A stretch of 64,000 nt of DNA from Isoetes taiwanensis (GCA_021234155.1 JAJEKV010000053.1:1315307-1379306); one strand, 5' to 3'; positions 1 to 12,600 are shown, counted from the stretch's first letter. Made by a program: numbers and translations. The notes: generated from the letters alone by a model not told the origin.

Positions 1-474
1 GGGTGATACATCTCTTTTGAGGATGATGTATTTCAAAGCAGAGATTTCAAAGCTTTACGATGTATTGAACTAGGACTTCAAAGTTTTACTAACCACAAAT
101 GGGGCTGATGGGGTTCATGGCCAGACTGCCGCATCTGCCATGAGACGTTCGGTATCAGTAAAGGCCATATATGAAGGAGCGGTCCTGGTCATTTATGATG
201 ATGTCAACACGATAAGGTGTAGATAACGCCCTGGCCTGAGGGTGTTACTTCAAAATAAAATTTCAGGCCATCAAATGCGCGCAACACACTGCCCCGAGAG
301 TTTTGGGCCATCTAACCACCATTAAAATCGATCTAAATCGTCCATTTAATAACATCCTAGTAACACCCTAGGATGTTATGAAGTAGCATGTGTTATGGCT
401 CATAACACCATTGGCCAAGATTGATGTCAACTTTTGGATCACTATAAACTTGAAGGGCAATGTGTTAAGGGGTA
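1..474. repeat. Palindrome-rich intergenic sequence upstream of the foldback element
   Basis: No gene is visible. The stretch holds short inverted repeats, for example 349-360 against 368-379 (a 12-bp perfect stem with a 7-nt loop). The phrase around 219-246 (a GATAACGCCCT core) resembles the arm of the foldback element that starts at 475, which suggests older copies of the same repeat family. Confidence 0.5.
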
Positions 475-635
475 GATAACGTCCTTTCCCGAGGAGTTAT
501 GGGCCAGGAAAATGGCCGAGTGGCCATGTGGCCACGAAATTCCGAGGCCGTACGGCAGTAAGGCCGAGGAATTTCGTGGCCACATGGCCATGAGGCCATT
601 TTCCTGGCCCATAACTCCGAGGGGAGGACGTTATC
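475..635. repeat. Foldback hairpin, about 75-bp arms
   Basis: Positions 475-550 and 562-635 are near-perfect reverse complements of each other with an 11-nt spacer, so a transcript or single strand would fold into one long hairpin. The outer ends read GATAACGTCC and GGACGTTATC. It carries no coding capacity: the reading frames on both strands exist only because of the symmetry. It looks like a foldback or MITE-type element. A hairpin small-RNA source is an alternative that the sequence alone cannot settle. Confidence 0.8.
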
Positions 636-638
636 GAC

Positions 639-1349
639 CTTAACGTCCTTGGCCGAGGCATTTGGAAGAGTGACCGCCATAGCCCAGCTTGGGAGCACAC
701 ACAGTATTTGGCATCACAGCTTCACAGAATCAGCAGCCGGAAGAAACACCTTCATAGAATCAGCTTTACAAAATCAGCAGGCGGATCAAACACCTGTTTG
801 TGAAAGGATTTTAAGTTAAGTCCTTCATCTGCACGCATCCTTGTTTTTGAAATAGAGCCAGCCCTGTTTTTGAAACAGAGCATCTGCTGCAGCAAATAGA
901 GCAAATTTTGAAAAAATTTCAGAAACCCATGATCCGTTTATGAATAAGAGAGGATTTCGAAGCTTACATGCCATAAAAAAAAATGAAGAGCTTTGATTTG
1001 GCCATATCCGAAAGCAGAAGCATGAATCGATCATGCTAAATAGCGTAATCGGTGACGGACTTACAAATGCGCCTCACTATAGCGGCGAATCAGAATCAGA
1101 GAACTGGGGCGAATCGCAGAATCGCAGAATCGGGCGACGGACTTACAAGTCTTTGCCCGGCTATGGCGACGGATTTGAGGGCCAAAAAGAAAGAAAATGA
1201 TCACATGGCAGCAGAGGAAATGTTATGGCCATAACATCTTTGTTATGGTCATAACCAATTGGGCCACATAATGTTACTGGACATAACATCTAGAGATCAA
1301 CGGCTGAGATTAAACCCTACATCTAAATGCCGAGGCCAAGGACGTTAAG
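639..1349. mobile_element. Candidate non-autonomous TIR element, 711 bp
   Basis: The 25 bases at 639-663 and the 25 bases at 1325-1349 are reverse complements at 23 of 25 positions (core CTTAACGTCCTTGGCC). The interior has no transposase and includes short repeats such as GTTATGGCCATAAC-like palindromes near 1220-1290 and repeated AATCGCAGAATCG phrases near 1110-1130. I see no clear target-site duplication, so this may be two members of a palindromic repeat family rather than one element. It ends about 235 bp upstream of the proteasome start codon. Confidence 0.5.
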
Positions 1350-1437
1350 AATAGATAGTACCAAGGTGGAGACTAATGTCAATGTCTCACTTTCCAGTGT
1401 GGCTGGTGGGGACACCAGCCATAGTGCCATACTGGAA

Positions 1438-1443
1438 TATAAA
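1438..1443 (+). promoter_or_regulatory. Possible TATA box of the proteasome gene
   Basis: A TATAAA hexamer lies 141 bp before the start codon at 1584, within GAATATAAAGAGG. Position and sequence suit a core promoter with a 5' UTR of about 100 nt. No transcription evidence is available, and a TATA match alone is weak in AT-rich plant DNA. Confidence 0.3.
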
Positions 1444-1583
1444 GAGGGTAATCCTTTGATGCCCCAGCATAGCATATTGTTACCACGCTCATTTTCACGG
1501 CAAACTAATTTCCACGCTGGAATATGGTCTATTAGGGCTTTGAACCCACCGTAGTTTGAGAACGAAGCGAAGGAGCTTCCGCC

Positions 1584-2719
1584 ATGTCGCAGCGCTATGA
1601 CAGAGCCATCACAGTTTTCTCGCCAGATGGCCACCTCTTTCAAGTCGAATATGCACAGGAAGCTGTTCGCCGGGGCAACGCTGTTGTGGGAGTTCGTGGG
1701 ACAGACACAATAGTTCTTGGCGTTGAGAAAAAGACTGCAGCCAAGCTACAAGATTCCAGGTACCTTTTCTTTCATTCCTTTGTGGAGAACCCTTGATTTT
1801 GAATGTAATGTAATAGATCTGCTGGTAATTGTTGTATATGATCAATCTTTTTCCCCCCTAGTTGCTGTAGTTTCTGTCTGTATTTACTTGTAGGTCTAAG
1901 ATTTTTTTGATATTTCATTATGGATGTTTAAGAAATCTCTTAATTAAGCTTATTATGATTCCCTTCAAGAAGTTGGGTACTCTTAACAGCTCAACTAATA
2001 CCTAGTTTTCTGCACATGCAGAACAATGCACAAGATTTTGACACTGGACGACCACATTGCATTAGCTTTTGCAGGCCTTACAGCAGATGCACGTGTGCTT
2101 GTCAATCGGGCACGCATCGAGTGTCAGAGTCACAGATTAACTGTTGAAGATCCTGTGACGGTTGAGTATATCACCCGCTACATTGCTAGTTTGCAGCAAA
2201 AATATACACAGAGTGGGGGGGTCAGGCCTTTTGGGATTTCAACCTTAATCATTGGTTTTGATCCTCACACTAAGGCACCAGCACTTTATGAAACTGATCC
2301 ATCTGGAACATTTTCAGCATGGAAGGCTAATGCAACCGGCAGAAATTCCAATTCTGTCCGTGAGTTTCTACAGAAAAACTATAAAGAAACTTCTGGAATG
2401 GAGACGGTAAAGCTTGCAGTGAAAGCCCTTCTTGAGGCAAGTGCTCTTTCTGTTTTGTGCTTCATGCTGCATCTACATGTTATGCATGATCAGGAAAGTA
2501 TGCATTCTGAATGAGGTGCATTTAATCAGTTTGTCTTGCTGCTTGTTTTTCTTCATTTAGGTTGTTGAAAGTGGTGGAAAAAATATTGAAGTAGCAGTGA
2601 TGACCAGAGAAGGACTTCGTCTACTTGAGGATACTGAAATTGAAGGGATAATTAATGATATAGAAGCAGAAAAAGCAGCTGCTGAAGCAGCAAAAAAGGG
2701 TCCTGCTAAGGATTCTTAG
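1584..2719 (+). CDS. PAD1: 20S proteasome subunit alpha type-7 (three exons)
   Basis: This encodes an alpha-ring subunit of the 20S core proteasome, which degrades ubiquitinated proteins in cytosol and nucleus. I read exons 1584-1759, 2022-2436 and 2561-2719, giving 249 residues, the usual length for the plant protein. The N-terminus carries the alpha-subunit signature ([20 protein letters not shown], residues 5-24). Later blocks match alpha-7: LQDSR at the exon 1/2 junction, [30 protein letters not shown] and [20 protein letters not shown]. The tail is lysine/alanine-rich ([13 protein letters not shown]). As expected of an alpha subunit, there is no N-terminal catalytic threonine. Exon 1 ends in AG and the arginine codon is completed by the first base of exon 2. 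Frames join without stops. The start is the first ATG of the family-conserved frame. The unspliced reading frames do not represent the protein. Confidence 0.95.
1760..2021 (+). other. Intron 1 of the proteasome gene (GT-AG)
   Basis: The donor is AG|GTACC after position 1759 and the acceptor is TGCAG after 2021, preceded by a T-rich stretch. It is a phase-2 intron that splits an arginine codon. Joining the flanks restores the conserved alpha-7 sequence. Confidence 0.9.
2437..2560 (+). other. Intron 2 of the proteasome gene (GC-AG type)
   Basis: The exon ends ...CTTGAG and the intron begins GCAAGT, the usual donor context of the rare GC-AG class. It ends CTTCATTTAG just before GTTGTTGAAAGTGG. 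This is the only junction that restores the family sequence (LLE followed by [13 protein letters not shown]) in frame. No GT donor near this point preserves the frame. Confidence 0.88.
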
Positions 2720-3596
2720 ACAGAAGCCTTAGGTAGATTGTTCCCAATCTTGAGATGATTCTGAACCTTTATGGTGCTGTTTGCTCAATCTAAAATTCTG
2801 TCAACACAGGAAGCTTAAGTTGGGCTATCAAGACTTTCAATTTTATCACCATGTGTTATGAAGCAGATGCTTAAGTTTTGTAATTGTTCCCTATTTGATG
2901 GGAAGTGGCAAATGTTGTATTGATGAACGTATGTGCTAGTATGTAACATAGGCCTCAGATGTCACAAGGCAAAAAAATCTTGCGGTGGGCCATTTATATT
3001 GCCTGTTGCACAAAGTGAAATTTCAGAGGTAGACTTCGCAGGCGCTTATCTTTACTGTTTAGTGCAACAAAGAATTCTGAGAAGGAGCTTCCCAGATTTT
3101 ATCTAACCATCATTCTCTCTAAATGGGACAGATAAAAAGAGTCAATCAGATAAATGCAAAGGAGTATTCCAACTGTCTTATCGACAATAATAGAGTCTTA
3201 TTTCATGGGTTTTGGGTTTATTCACGATTTTATTTGGAATTGTGCATTGCCAATTAGCTACTTATTTTGTTAAATCTCAGCACTTGTGGTTGATCAGTAC
3301 TTGGGGTATTTTTGAGGCGTAAAATGTGATTAATAACGTTAGAATAATGGAAATTTTATAGCAATCACGTTGTAGGGCAACCATGTTGAATTGCATGAGC
3401 GGGATGATGTGCACGAGGGAACTACTTAGTAGATATTTGTGAGGTTTGACTGCATTGAAATAGTTTTAACAATGTTTTGTGGAAGTTTGTGGGATTTGCT
3501 ATGTGGTTTAGGGCTTACAAATTGCACAATGATATTTGTGGAAGCAATAGACTTCTTCCCATCATCGATTAGCTTCCGAAATTATGAGAATGGGTA
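2720..3596 (+). other. 3' UTR and intergenic sequence
   Basis: This holds the 3' UTR of the proteasome gene and then AT-rich sequence. No canonical AATAAA was found close to the stop, and no other gene or clear repeat was seen. Confidence 0.5.
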
Positions 3597-3682
3597 GGGC
3601 TTACATAAGATTTAATATGGTTTTAATAAGTATTGGTATGGGCTTACATAAGATTTAATATGGTTTTAATAAGTATTGGTAT
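3597..3682. repeat. Tandem duplication, 43 bp x 2
   Basis: The unit starting GGGCTTACATAAGATTTAAT occurs at 3597 and again at 3640 with no difference that I can see. The identity suggests a recent duplication. Confidence 0.9.
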
Positions 3683-3759
3683 GTGAAAAACGTATGAAGC
3701 TGACGTCAGAACTTGGGGTTTGAGATTCCCAATGTTTTGGTTTTTTTTTTTAATACTTT

Positions 3760-3925
3760 TTCCTTCTATTTTTGTTGATACTTTTTCCTTCTATTTTCAT
3801 TGGCACGACATGGCAGTTTTGCAAGGGTTTCTTGCAGGGCGAATTATTTTGCAAGGATTTTTGCAGGGTTTCTTGCAGAGATGGTTACAGGTTTTTTGCA
3901 GAGATGGTTACATGTTTTTAGGTTT
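3760..3925. repeat. Short imperfect repeats
   Basis: ACTTTTTCCTTCTATTTT is repeated at about 3760 and 3780. It is followed by several TTGCAGGGTTTCTTGCAG-like units and two copies of GCAGAGATGGTTACA. The overlapping open frame here (3720-4004) is repetitive and hydrophobic and is unlikely to be a gene. Confidence 0.6.
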
Positions 3926-4371
3926 ACATGTTTTAGGCAGAGTCACCTCTGTTTTCATATGGCAGGAGCTACTTTGGCAGCCTAGGCAGCTCCTTCGTCG
4001 TTAATAAATAGTAGTTTAGAAACTGCAGAGATGATGTCTTATTTGCTCTGTTGTTGCATACTTGTATTGTTTCTTCATTTATGTGGGGTTTGGATCCGGT
4101 TGAAGTCGGTGGGGTTCGAATCCCATTGCTTCCCTTCCTCAGGCATTCTGTTATGAATTTCGATGTTGCATTGTATCCACTTCAGGATATATTGAGATTT
4201 TATAAATCGTTTGTGGTTGTGAACATAGAGCAGGGCAGGGGTTTGAAATCCGTTGGCTGGAAAGTCTATTGTTTATATGTGTTTTTCCCCGTTGCTTGTG
4301 CTGTTTTTGCAATTCTGTTGTAGATCTGTATAGTTGTCAGATAGCATTATTCATATTCTCATTGTATATAT

Positions 4372-4901
4372 TGTATAGCGTACATTGACTTCCAATATGG
4401 TCTTGACAACCATATGCTAAGGTGGAAAATAGGATTTGACCCCATCTTGATTTCTGTTCAATGGTTGTGGTTGTTGGGGAGGGAATATGACATGGCATAT
4501 TCCCTTTATCAACCGCCGAGGATTAGCCATTATAGAGGATTGGTGTAAATGACATAAGATATATACTGTATAGCATACATTGGCTTCTAATATGGTCTTG
4601 ACAACCATATGCTAAGAGGAGGGAATATGACATGGCATATTCCCTTTATCAACCGCCGAGGATTAGCCATTATAGAGGATTGGTGTAAATGACATAAGAT
4701 ATATACTGTATAGCATACATTGACTTCTAATATGGTCTTGACAACCATATGCTAAGATGGAAAATAGGATTTGACCCCATCTTGACTTCTATTCAACGGT
4801 TGTGGTTGTTGGGGGAGGGAATATGACATGGCATATTCCCTTTATCAACGGCCGAGGATTGGCCATTATAGAGGATTGGTGTAAATGACATAAGATATAT
4901 A
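4372..4901. repeat. Three tandem copies of a 195-bp unit, middle copy deleted
   Basis: Copies start at 4372, 4567 and 4707, each at TGTATAGC(A/G)TACATTG. The outer copies are about 195 bp. The middle one is about 140 bp because it lacks roughly 55 bp between GCTAAG and GGGAATATGACATGG. Copies differ by only a few substitutions. Confidence 0.9.
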
Positions 4902-5900
4902 AAAGTTACTGATTTGGCCAATTCAAGAAGGTGATAATACCATCTTCCCAATGTACTCTTCAGCAGAAAGGGATATCTTTGATTCTAGTACAACCTTGAT
5001 GTGGTTAGGCAATACTGTTCAGAGTTATGTCAAAAATGGATTTGTTAGCTCTCTACTTGATTTTACTTTGATCGGATATGACGGTTATGATTGCTTTAAC
5101 ACATCTGGGACTAGGTAGCTCTCTTCTTGATATTCCTTTGATCGAATATGTCTTGGTAATTGCTTTGATAGAATACGAGGGCAGTTGATGTTCAATTTCC
5201 CTCAATCAATTTCCAATTTGATGGAGCTTATGGGGAACCTCTTGAAGAAAATTATATTGATGAGTATGCAATGCTTGTTGCTGTAAGCTGAAAGTAGAGG
5301 CCTCAGGATTGGTAGAAAGATTATGCAGCTGAAAATGGCCAACGATATCATTATAAAATAAAATCACAAATTGCTCTTCCTCTTAATTTACTATTTTAAC
5401 AAATAGCAATGTTTCTAGTTTTTTGTCAAATTGTGCCATAAATATATTAATTAGAACTTTCTCAAACCAAATACTAGATAGTTGTTTGACTTGTGCTATT
5501 GATCATATAAAAACCTGTGCTAAAAAGCTGATCTAGATTTAATTATAAAGCACACACATGAGCAGTTGTTGAGCCTGTTGAGGCCCATTTACATTTTTCG
5601 AGGGAAACAACGTAGCAAAAATATGGATGCTGACAAACTGTACAAATATACATCACGAACAACATAAGATCATGCCTATTCCTTCTAAATTTGATTGCAC
5701 TCTGATCCGTAGAATGATTAATTTGTAAGTTTTTGCTACTAAGTACGACTTTAATTACTTGTCAGAAAAGTTGGAGTGGCATGATCAATACTCTGTTTGT
5801 TTGTAAGAAAATGGTTGTTTTTATACGCTCTAATGTTGGTGAGAACATGATGACTTGAGTGCTACAAATAAGCTTGTAGGTTCGTCGAGAGTTCTTATAA
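4902..5900. other. AT-rich intergenic sequence
   Basis: No convincing coding region, structured RNA or repeat was seen. A weak internal similarity (GGTAGCTCTCTTCTTGAT at about 5113 and TTAGCTCTCTACTTGATT at about 5045) suggests an old duplication. Confidence 0.4.
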
Positions 5901-5929
5901 GATGCAAAACGTTGAGAAATGATCATGTT

Positions 5930-6700
5930 TACTACAGTTTGCTTCATATTCTGTTATATTTATGTCACCTTCCAAGGACATGCATTCTATATAGATGCGA
6001 AGCATGGGAGCCGGGATTGCCACTTGATATGTGGAAGAGGGTGGAGAAAATAAAGAAAAAATTTCTATTGGCAGAGTTGGGTGCTAAGGTGCAGTCCCCG
6101 TATCCTATGATGCTAGCAAAAACTAATAAGATGCCGTTAGAAGCAGAAGGACTTTATTGCACTCTAAAATATCTGCTTAAAGTACATGAAATGGACCACA
6201 AAGTTTGCTTAAGCTTGCACTAATACAGAGTACTATAAAGGGTTGGTAAGTAGCTATATCGACAAATGACTTAAGAAACGGGGGATGTCATAAATGAAAA
6301 TACTGATGATGCTAAACAACTGAGAGAATGGTTGAAAAGAAATATATGCAGTACCTTCTAGCATAATGCAGGTACAAAAGGAAAGTTTTACAAGACCACC
6401 ATTAACCCCAAACTCCAACCTGCACCGCATGTTGGGAAAAATGTTTACTTTAAACAACATTTATTGTGCAGATGACAATTGAGCTCACATCATCTAGGGG
6501 TGGAGGTAGGCAAACATGGTAATTTCCCTAGGAGCAGAAAGGTTATCATGAGGATGAAAGAGGGGATGAATTTATGCTGAAGTCTTCTACATATCAAAAC
6601 CTGAGGTGTAAGAATAATATACCCCAGAGGGTCTCACTACGTGCGTTACCACTTAAAAATAGATATAATTACTTGGATAGATAGCTGGAAAGTGAGAGAG
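5930..6700 (+). pseudogene. LINE ORF2 C-terminal relic
   Basis: The reading frame near 5975-6215 encodes a version of the conserved post-RT segment found in units A-C: CEAWEPGLPLDMWKRVEKI, then KKFLLAELGAKVQSPY, then ALLCT-like sequence. Further on, broken frames match later blocks of the same protein: the NP(K/Q)LQ region near 6395 and a LSSHHLGVE-like sequence near 6480-6510. It has no reverse transcriptase core and carries several stops, so it is an old truncated copy of the same LINE lineage as the downstream array. Confidence 0.75.
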
Positions 6701-6750
6701 TTAGTTATCAAGAATTATAAATAAATGTTAGAAATATATGAAGATGTGGT

Positions 6751-7300
6751 GAATAGAATGGAATGGAATGTATTTTTATCGTCCACAAAGACCAACTGAC
6801 CTATGGGAACCCAAACAAAGAAAACAACAAGCGTATTACTGTCAGGATTAAAAAACCCCATGCCTCGAAGGGTTTTCAGGGAAAACCTTTGGCAGTAATA
6901 GGCATGTTGACAAACTCTGTACAATGATATATTATGGTACAAGTCAGTACCGTGCCAGTGGACATAGCTGTGTGCGTGTATCCATGATCTCCTGAAGATA
7001 TGATCTCAATTAGCCCATAGAGGCCATGTCTAGCAGCATATGTAATGGCTAATCAGGAGGGACTAAATGAACATAGCATGCCTGGATATGGTCGTATGCT
7101 TGATAGTTCTGAAGGGCGTGGCATTCATCCTCAATAGCTCCCTGCTGGCAATATTGACAAATCATGTCCTCGTGTGCCTCTCGGGTCCATCTGCCTGTTT
7201 CAATATAGAGGCAACATGCCTCCATTTGAATGGAAGCTATCAATATGCACTTCTTACTGGACAGATGTCTACGCAGGTAACGTTCTGGACCTCTTATCAT
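6751..7300 (-). pseudogene. LINE 3' end relic with ATTCC-type tail
   Basis: Read on the minus strand, 7300-7049 encodes the C-terminal zinc-finger segment of the array LINEs: ETGRWTREAHEDMICQYC, then a CQYCQQGAIEDECHAL block that fits C-x2-C...E...H. Downstream on that strand come GGTCTTTGTGGACGATAAAA near 6790-6775 and then repeated ATTCC units at 6770-6751. That is the same 3'-end organisation as units A-C (GGTCT, GTAGACG, pentamer tail) but with a different pentamer, so it represents a second subfamily. Confidence 0.7.
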
Positions 7301-7372
7301 TGTGGGATTGATTTGCTATTTAGCGAGAGAGCAATGATGCGCTAATAGAGAGCTCATTTGATCATATAAATA

Positions 7373-7444
7373 ATGTATGAGCAACTTTGGTGTCTTGTAG
7401 ACCTGATGGTCTCACGGACAATAAACCTACTGCCTTTCCCTTGT
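7373..7444 (+). repeat. LINE 3' end abutting a (CT)n tract
   Basis: The 14-mer AGACCTGATGGTCT at 7399-7412 is identical to the one at the 3' end of unit A and is followed by an AATAAAC-containing trailer and then CT repeats. It is the 3' terminus of another copy whose body is lost or was severely truncated. It marks the left edge of the LINE/(CT)n array. Confidence 0.7.
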
Positions 7445-8682
<1,238 letters not shown>

Positions 8683-8749
8683 AAGGACTCTCTCTCAAAA
8701 AATGGGACTCTCTCTTAAAACAGGGAAAGTAGGCGGCAAAAAACCGACC

Positions 8750-9664
8750 ATGGCAAAACCGATGGTCTCAAGAAGGTCGATGGAGAATCGCCTCTCGAAG
8801 GCAAGGTCGATGGTCCGAGGCAGGGATCGAAAGGCCACGGTGGAGGCTGGGTCGGAAAGGGCTAAAAATAAGAAAAAGTTTGAAGACACCGATGGGTCTG
8901 GGAGTACAGAGGAAGAAATCGATGCTGAGATTTTGGATAGCGGCTCTGCTTCTTCAAGGGGATTTCAGAGGGAGATGCTGCAAATGATGACGGAGAGCAT
9001 GAAGACCATGCTAAGTGAATTCAAGAAGGATTTTATGCGAGAATTCATGGGATCTGTGATGGAAGACATGATCAGAGAGGTACGAAAAAACCTAGATAAT
9101 GATTTTCAATTGGCATTGGAGCAGATTAGACAGGAAAATGCATTAGCTGTGCAGAATTTGAAAGAGGAACTTGACGAAATTAAAACTGAGTTACAAGAGC
9201 ACCCGGTTTTGGAGCAGCAACATGAAAAGGTAGATGATCTGGCCCTTTCTGAATTATCAAAGAAGCTTACAGATTTCATGGAAGAACAGGAAAGGAAAAA
9301 TCGAGCTTTAAATCTGAGATTAGTGGGGTTACCAGAAACTAATAATGAAAAGACCAAGCTTGCAGTAGAACACTTTCTCAAAGAAAAAATGCAGATTGAT
9401 AATGCGGGCATTATAGATGCATTCAGGGTTGGAAAACAGGCAGATTGGAATAGGCATGTGGTCATTAGATTCCGGGATAAGGAATGCAGATGGAATGTGC
9501 TCAAACAGAGGGCTGCCCTTAAAGGTGAGAATGTCTGGATAAACGAGGACTTAACCAGAGAGCAGATGGCCATCAAAAAGGAGGAAATTAAGAAATTCAA
9601 GGAGGCAAAGACTCAGAATAAGCAGGTTGCGTGGAAGCGAGGAAAGGTGATCATTGGCAACTAG
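8750..9664 (+). CDS. LINE unit A ORF1: coiled-coil RNA-binding protein
   Basis: This is the nucleic-acid-binding ORF1 protein of the LINE, which would coat its RNA in the ribonucleoprotein particle. The frame is intact for 304 residues from the ATG at 8750. An in-frame ATG at 8702 also exists, but it lies in CT-derived sequence, and remnants 0 and C also begin with MA. The N-terminus is basic, then acidic (TDGSGSTEEEID-like). A helical coiled-coil region follows (about 9050-9290, ending MEEQERKNRALNLRL). The last 110 residues resemble the L1 ORF1p RRM-like domain (LRLVGLPE..., DAFRVGKQ, NRHVVIRFRDKE, VWINEDLTREQ). Assignment to the Transposase_22/L1-ORF1 type is by motif recognition, not a search. 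Confidence 0.85.
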   Translation: MAKPMVSRRSMENRLSKARSMVRGRDRKATVEAGSERAKNKKKFEDTDGSGSTEEEIDAEILDSGSASSRGFQREMLQMMTESMKTMLSEFKKDFMREFMGSVMEDMIREVRKNLDNDFQLALEQIRQENALAVQNLKEELDEIKTELQEHPVLEQQHEKVDDLALSELSKKLTDFMEEQERKNRALNLRLVGLPETNNEKTKLAVEHFLKEKMQIDNAGIIDAFRVGKQADWNRHVVIRFRDKECRWNVLKQRAALKGENVWINEDLTREQMAIKKEEIKKFKEAKTQNKQVAWKRGKVIIGN

Positions 9665-9688
9665 GAAGACGACCATCCATCAATCGGA

Positions 9689-12600
9689 ATGTGGAACATC
9701 AACATGCTTACAGATTCAAAAGTAAGTAGCATGTCTGAAGTTCTCAAGCATCTGGATTTAATCATATTTGTTGAAACATGGGAACATGAACAATATGCCT
9801 TGCCTGATATACCTGGTTTTCGTAGAGTAGCATCTGTATGGAATGAGATAGGTGTTAGTTATAGGGGTAACGGAGGAATTGCCTGCTTTGTTCGAGAAGA
9901 ATTTGCCCATTTGGTGAGAGAGATGCAGACTAGCAACACAAAACAATATATCTGGGTAGAGATATTGGGACACAGAAGGGTGTATCTAGCAGGCTGCTAT
10001 TATGCGCCGATACACAAGAAAGCGTATGATAAGGGCGAAATTGACAGAGCAGACCCCCTTTTTCAATTGGAGCAGGATATTGTTAAATTTGCAGACAAAG
10101 GTGATGTTGTACTAGTAGGGGATTTTAATGGAAGAACTGCTAATAGGCAAGCGTCAGTTCTCAACCACGATGGGGATCCTTTGTGGATGGAAGAGATGGA
10201 CGAGGAGGCATTGCGGTAGCAAAGCGGAGGCGAGGCACTCGAAAGACAAGGCATACACGACGCAGATGGGCAAGATGCTGCTTTGGAAATGTGCAATGGA
10301 TTGGACCCGAATACTAATGGGTTACATCACATTTCGTGATCTGGTAAGTGTACCTGCAGGGGAAAAAGTGTTGTAGACTATGTTATTGGCGGAAAGGAGG
10401 TCATTCAATGAAGTTACACATTTGAAAGTTTGGGAGCAAATTCCACCTTCGAATCATAACCCAATCTCATTTCATTTAGGAATAGGGAACATATCCGTTA
10501 TCTATCAAAAAGGAACAACAGGGACATTACATAAAGATAGACAGGAAAAAAGCAGATTTATATCAGAAAGCGTGCGAGGAAGGGATATCAGAATTGGGAG
10601 CTCAGACTCATGCAGCAGACTTGGATAGACAAATTACGCAGCTTATTCTGGATGCAGCCGAAAGATGTTTGGGCTACCATGTAACAGTTGGTATGATGAT
10701 ACCTGTAAATCTAAGCGCAGAGAATATCTAGAGGCAAAAGGAGATGATAAGAAATTGAGAAAGAAAGAATATGTTGCTCTTATTCGAAGAAAGAAAAGAT
10801 TGTTCCTATGGGAGAGCCAGACCAAACATATAAAGGCGCTGATACAAGAACCGAAAACATTTTGGAATAGAATGAAAAGAAAAACTGCAGATGCCCCGAA
10901 CATTGATGCCTTGGAATTATTCCAGCATGTCAGGAAATTGTATCAGATAGAAGGGGTTGAGTCGAGGATCACGATGGAACAGGATTTAAGAGAACCTTTT
11001 ATTACGGCTGATGATGTGGCTACAGGAATAAACAGGTTGGCCAATGGCAAGGCAGCAGATGCAGGTGGTTTTGTGGCGGAAATGCTGAAATGGGCAGGGG
11101 ATCAATTGGTAGAGCCTGTCATGAGAATGTTTAATATGGCTCTATCTGAAGGTTTTCCAAAAACATGGCAGATTAATCGGGTAGTGCCTATTTTCAAAGG
11201 TGGGGATCAATCAGACGTCAATAATTACAGGACCATTTTAATATCCAATATATTTTCTAAATTATTTGCATCTATACTGGAGACCAAAATTACTAAATGG
11301 ACTGAAGGGCACAATTTGAGAGCTAAAGGACAAGCAGGTTTCAGACAGTCACACTCCACCATAGATCACTTGGTCACAATCAAAGCAGCAATGGAAGCTG
11401 TAAAAGGTAAGAAAAAACCCCTATATCTGGCATTTATTGATTTCAGTAAGGCATTTGATACAGTACCTAGAGAATGTCTATTGGAGAGGATGAAAAAATT
11501 GAATATTCCAGTGGAGTACAGGGATGCCACCAGATTGCTATATGAAAAAGTGCTGATAGAATTATCTTTCCCCTTCAAAAACACATGTAGTGATGTGGTA
11601 GTGAGCAATGTTGGGGTCAAACAGGGCTGCCCTTTATCCCCCACGTTGTTTGGCCTATTCATAGATGAGTTGGAAGAATGGATCATGGAAATGTGATGTG
11701 GTGGGAACTCATATTGCGTGACATGTTCGCACTTTTGTTGTATGCGATGATGTAGTTCTCATTTCTAGACAAAGGACATGGCTTCAAAAACATCTTGATA
11801 GGGTCATGGGATTTTTGTGACTCAACAGAATGAGAGTGAATCTAGCAAAATCTAAAATTATGGTCGTGGGTTCTCGAAAGATCGATAACTTTTACTATAA
11901 AGGGGAGAAACTAGACTCTGTGGACTCGTACAAGTACCTTGGATTGGTGCTGGACAGGAACTTCAGATGGAATAAATGCATAGAACGTAGAACAAACGGT
12001 GGCCTTAAGTCTCTTTTATGCTATGCAAAGGAGTTGAAAAAAGCACATGTGCTTTGAATATGAGCATGAAGAAAATGTTATACAAGGTCCTAGTGCAATC
12101 AAGTGGTCCTGTATGGATGCGAGGTATGGGGGGCCAGGTTTACCAAAGATGTTTATGGAGGCAAAGTTGAGAAAGTTCAAAAAAGATTTTTGTGCACAGA
12201 ATTGGGAGTGAAAACTCAAACCCCTTACGAAATGATGTTGGCAGAGTGCGGGATGATCCCTCTGGAAGGAGAGGCCCTTGTCCAGACATTGATCTATGTG
12301 AACAAAGTACGTGCAATGGAAGATAGTAGATTGCCCTATCTTGCGATGAAGGAAAGTGAGTCTAATGGGTGGTACAGGAATGTCAAAGAATGGCTGAAGA
12401 AATGGAATATGAATATAGAAGACTGTCCAGGTAAAGAAATCCGAGAGTGGGTGATTACAGGAATACATGAAGCTTTATGGAAAAACCCGAAGACAAAAAT
12501 GGGGGCATACCGCAGTAGTATGAATCCCATGCTAAGAGAAGCAGAATATCTGAAAAGTAATATATCTGTGGTGAAACGTAAGGAGATATCTCGCATGCGC

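Noticed and set aside
3720-4004. Hydrophobic 94-codon frame rich in Phe and Leu
   Set aside because: It arises from T-rich sequence and short repeats and resembles no protein.
4100-4125. GGGTTCGAATCCCAT, resembling the B box of a tRNA gene (also GGGTTCAAATCCCAT near 61309)
   Set aside because: No matching A box, acceptor stem or cloverleaf could be assembled around either site.
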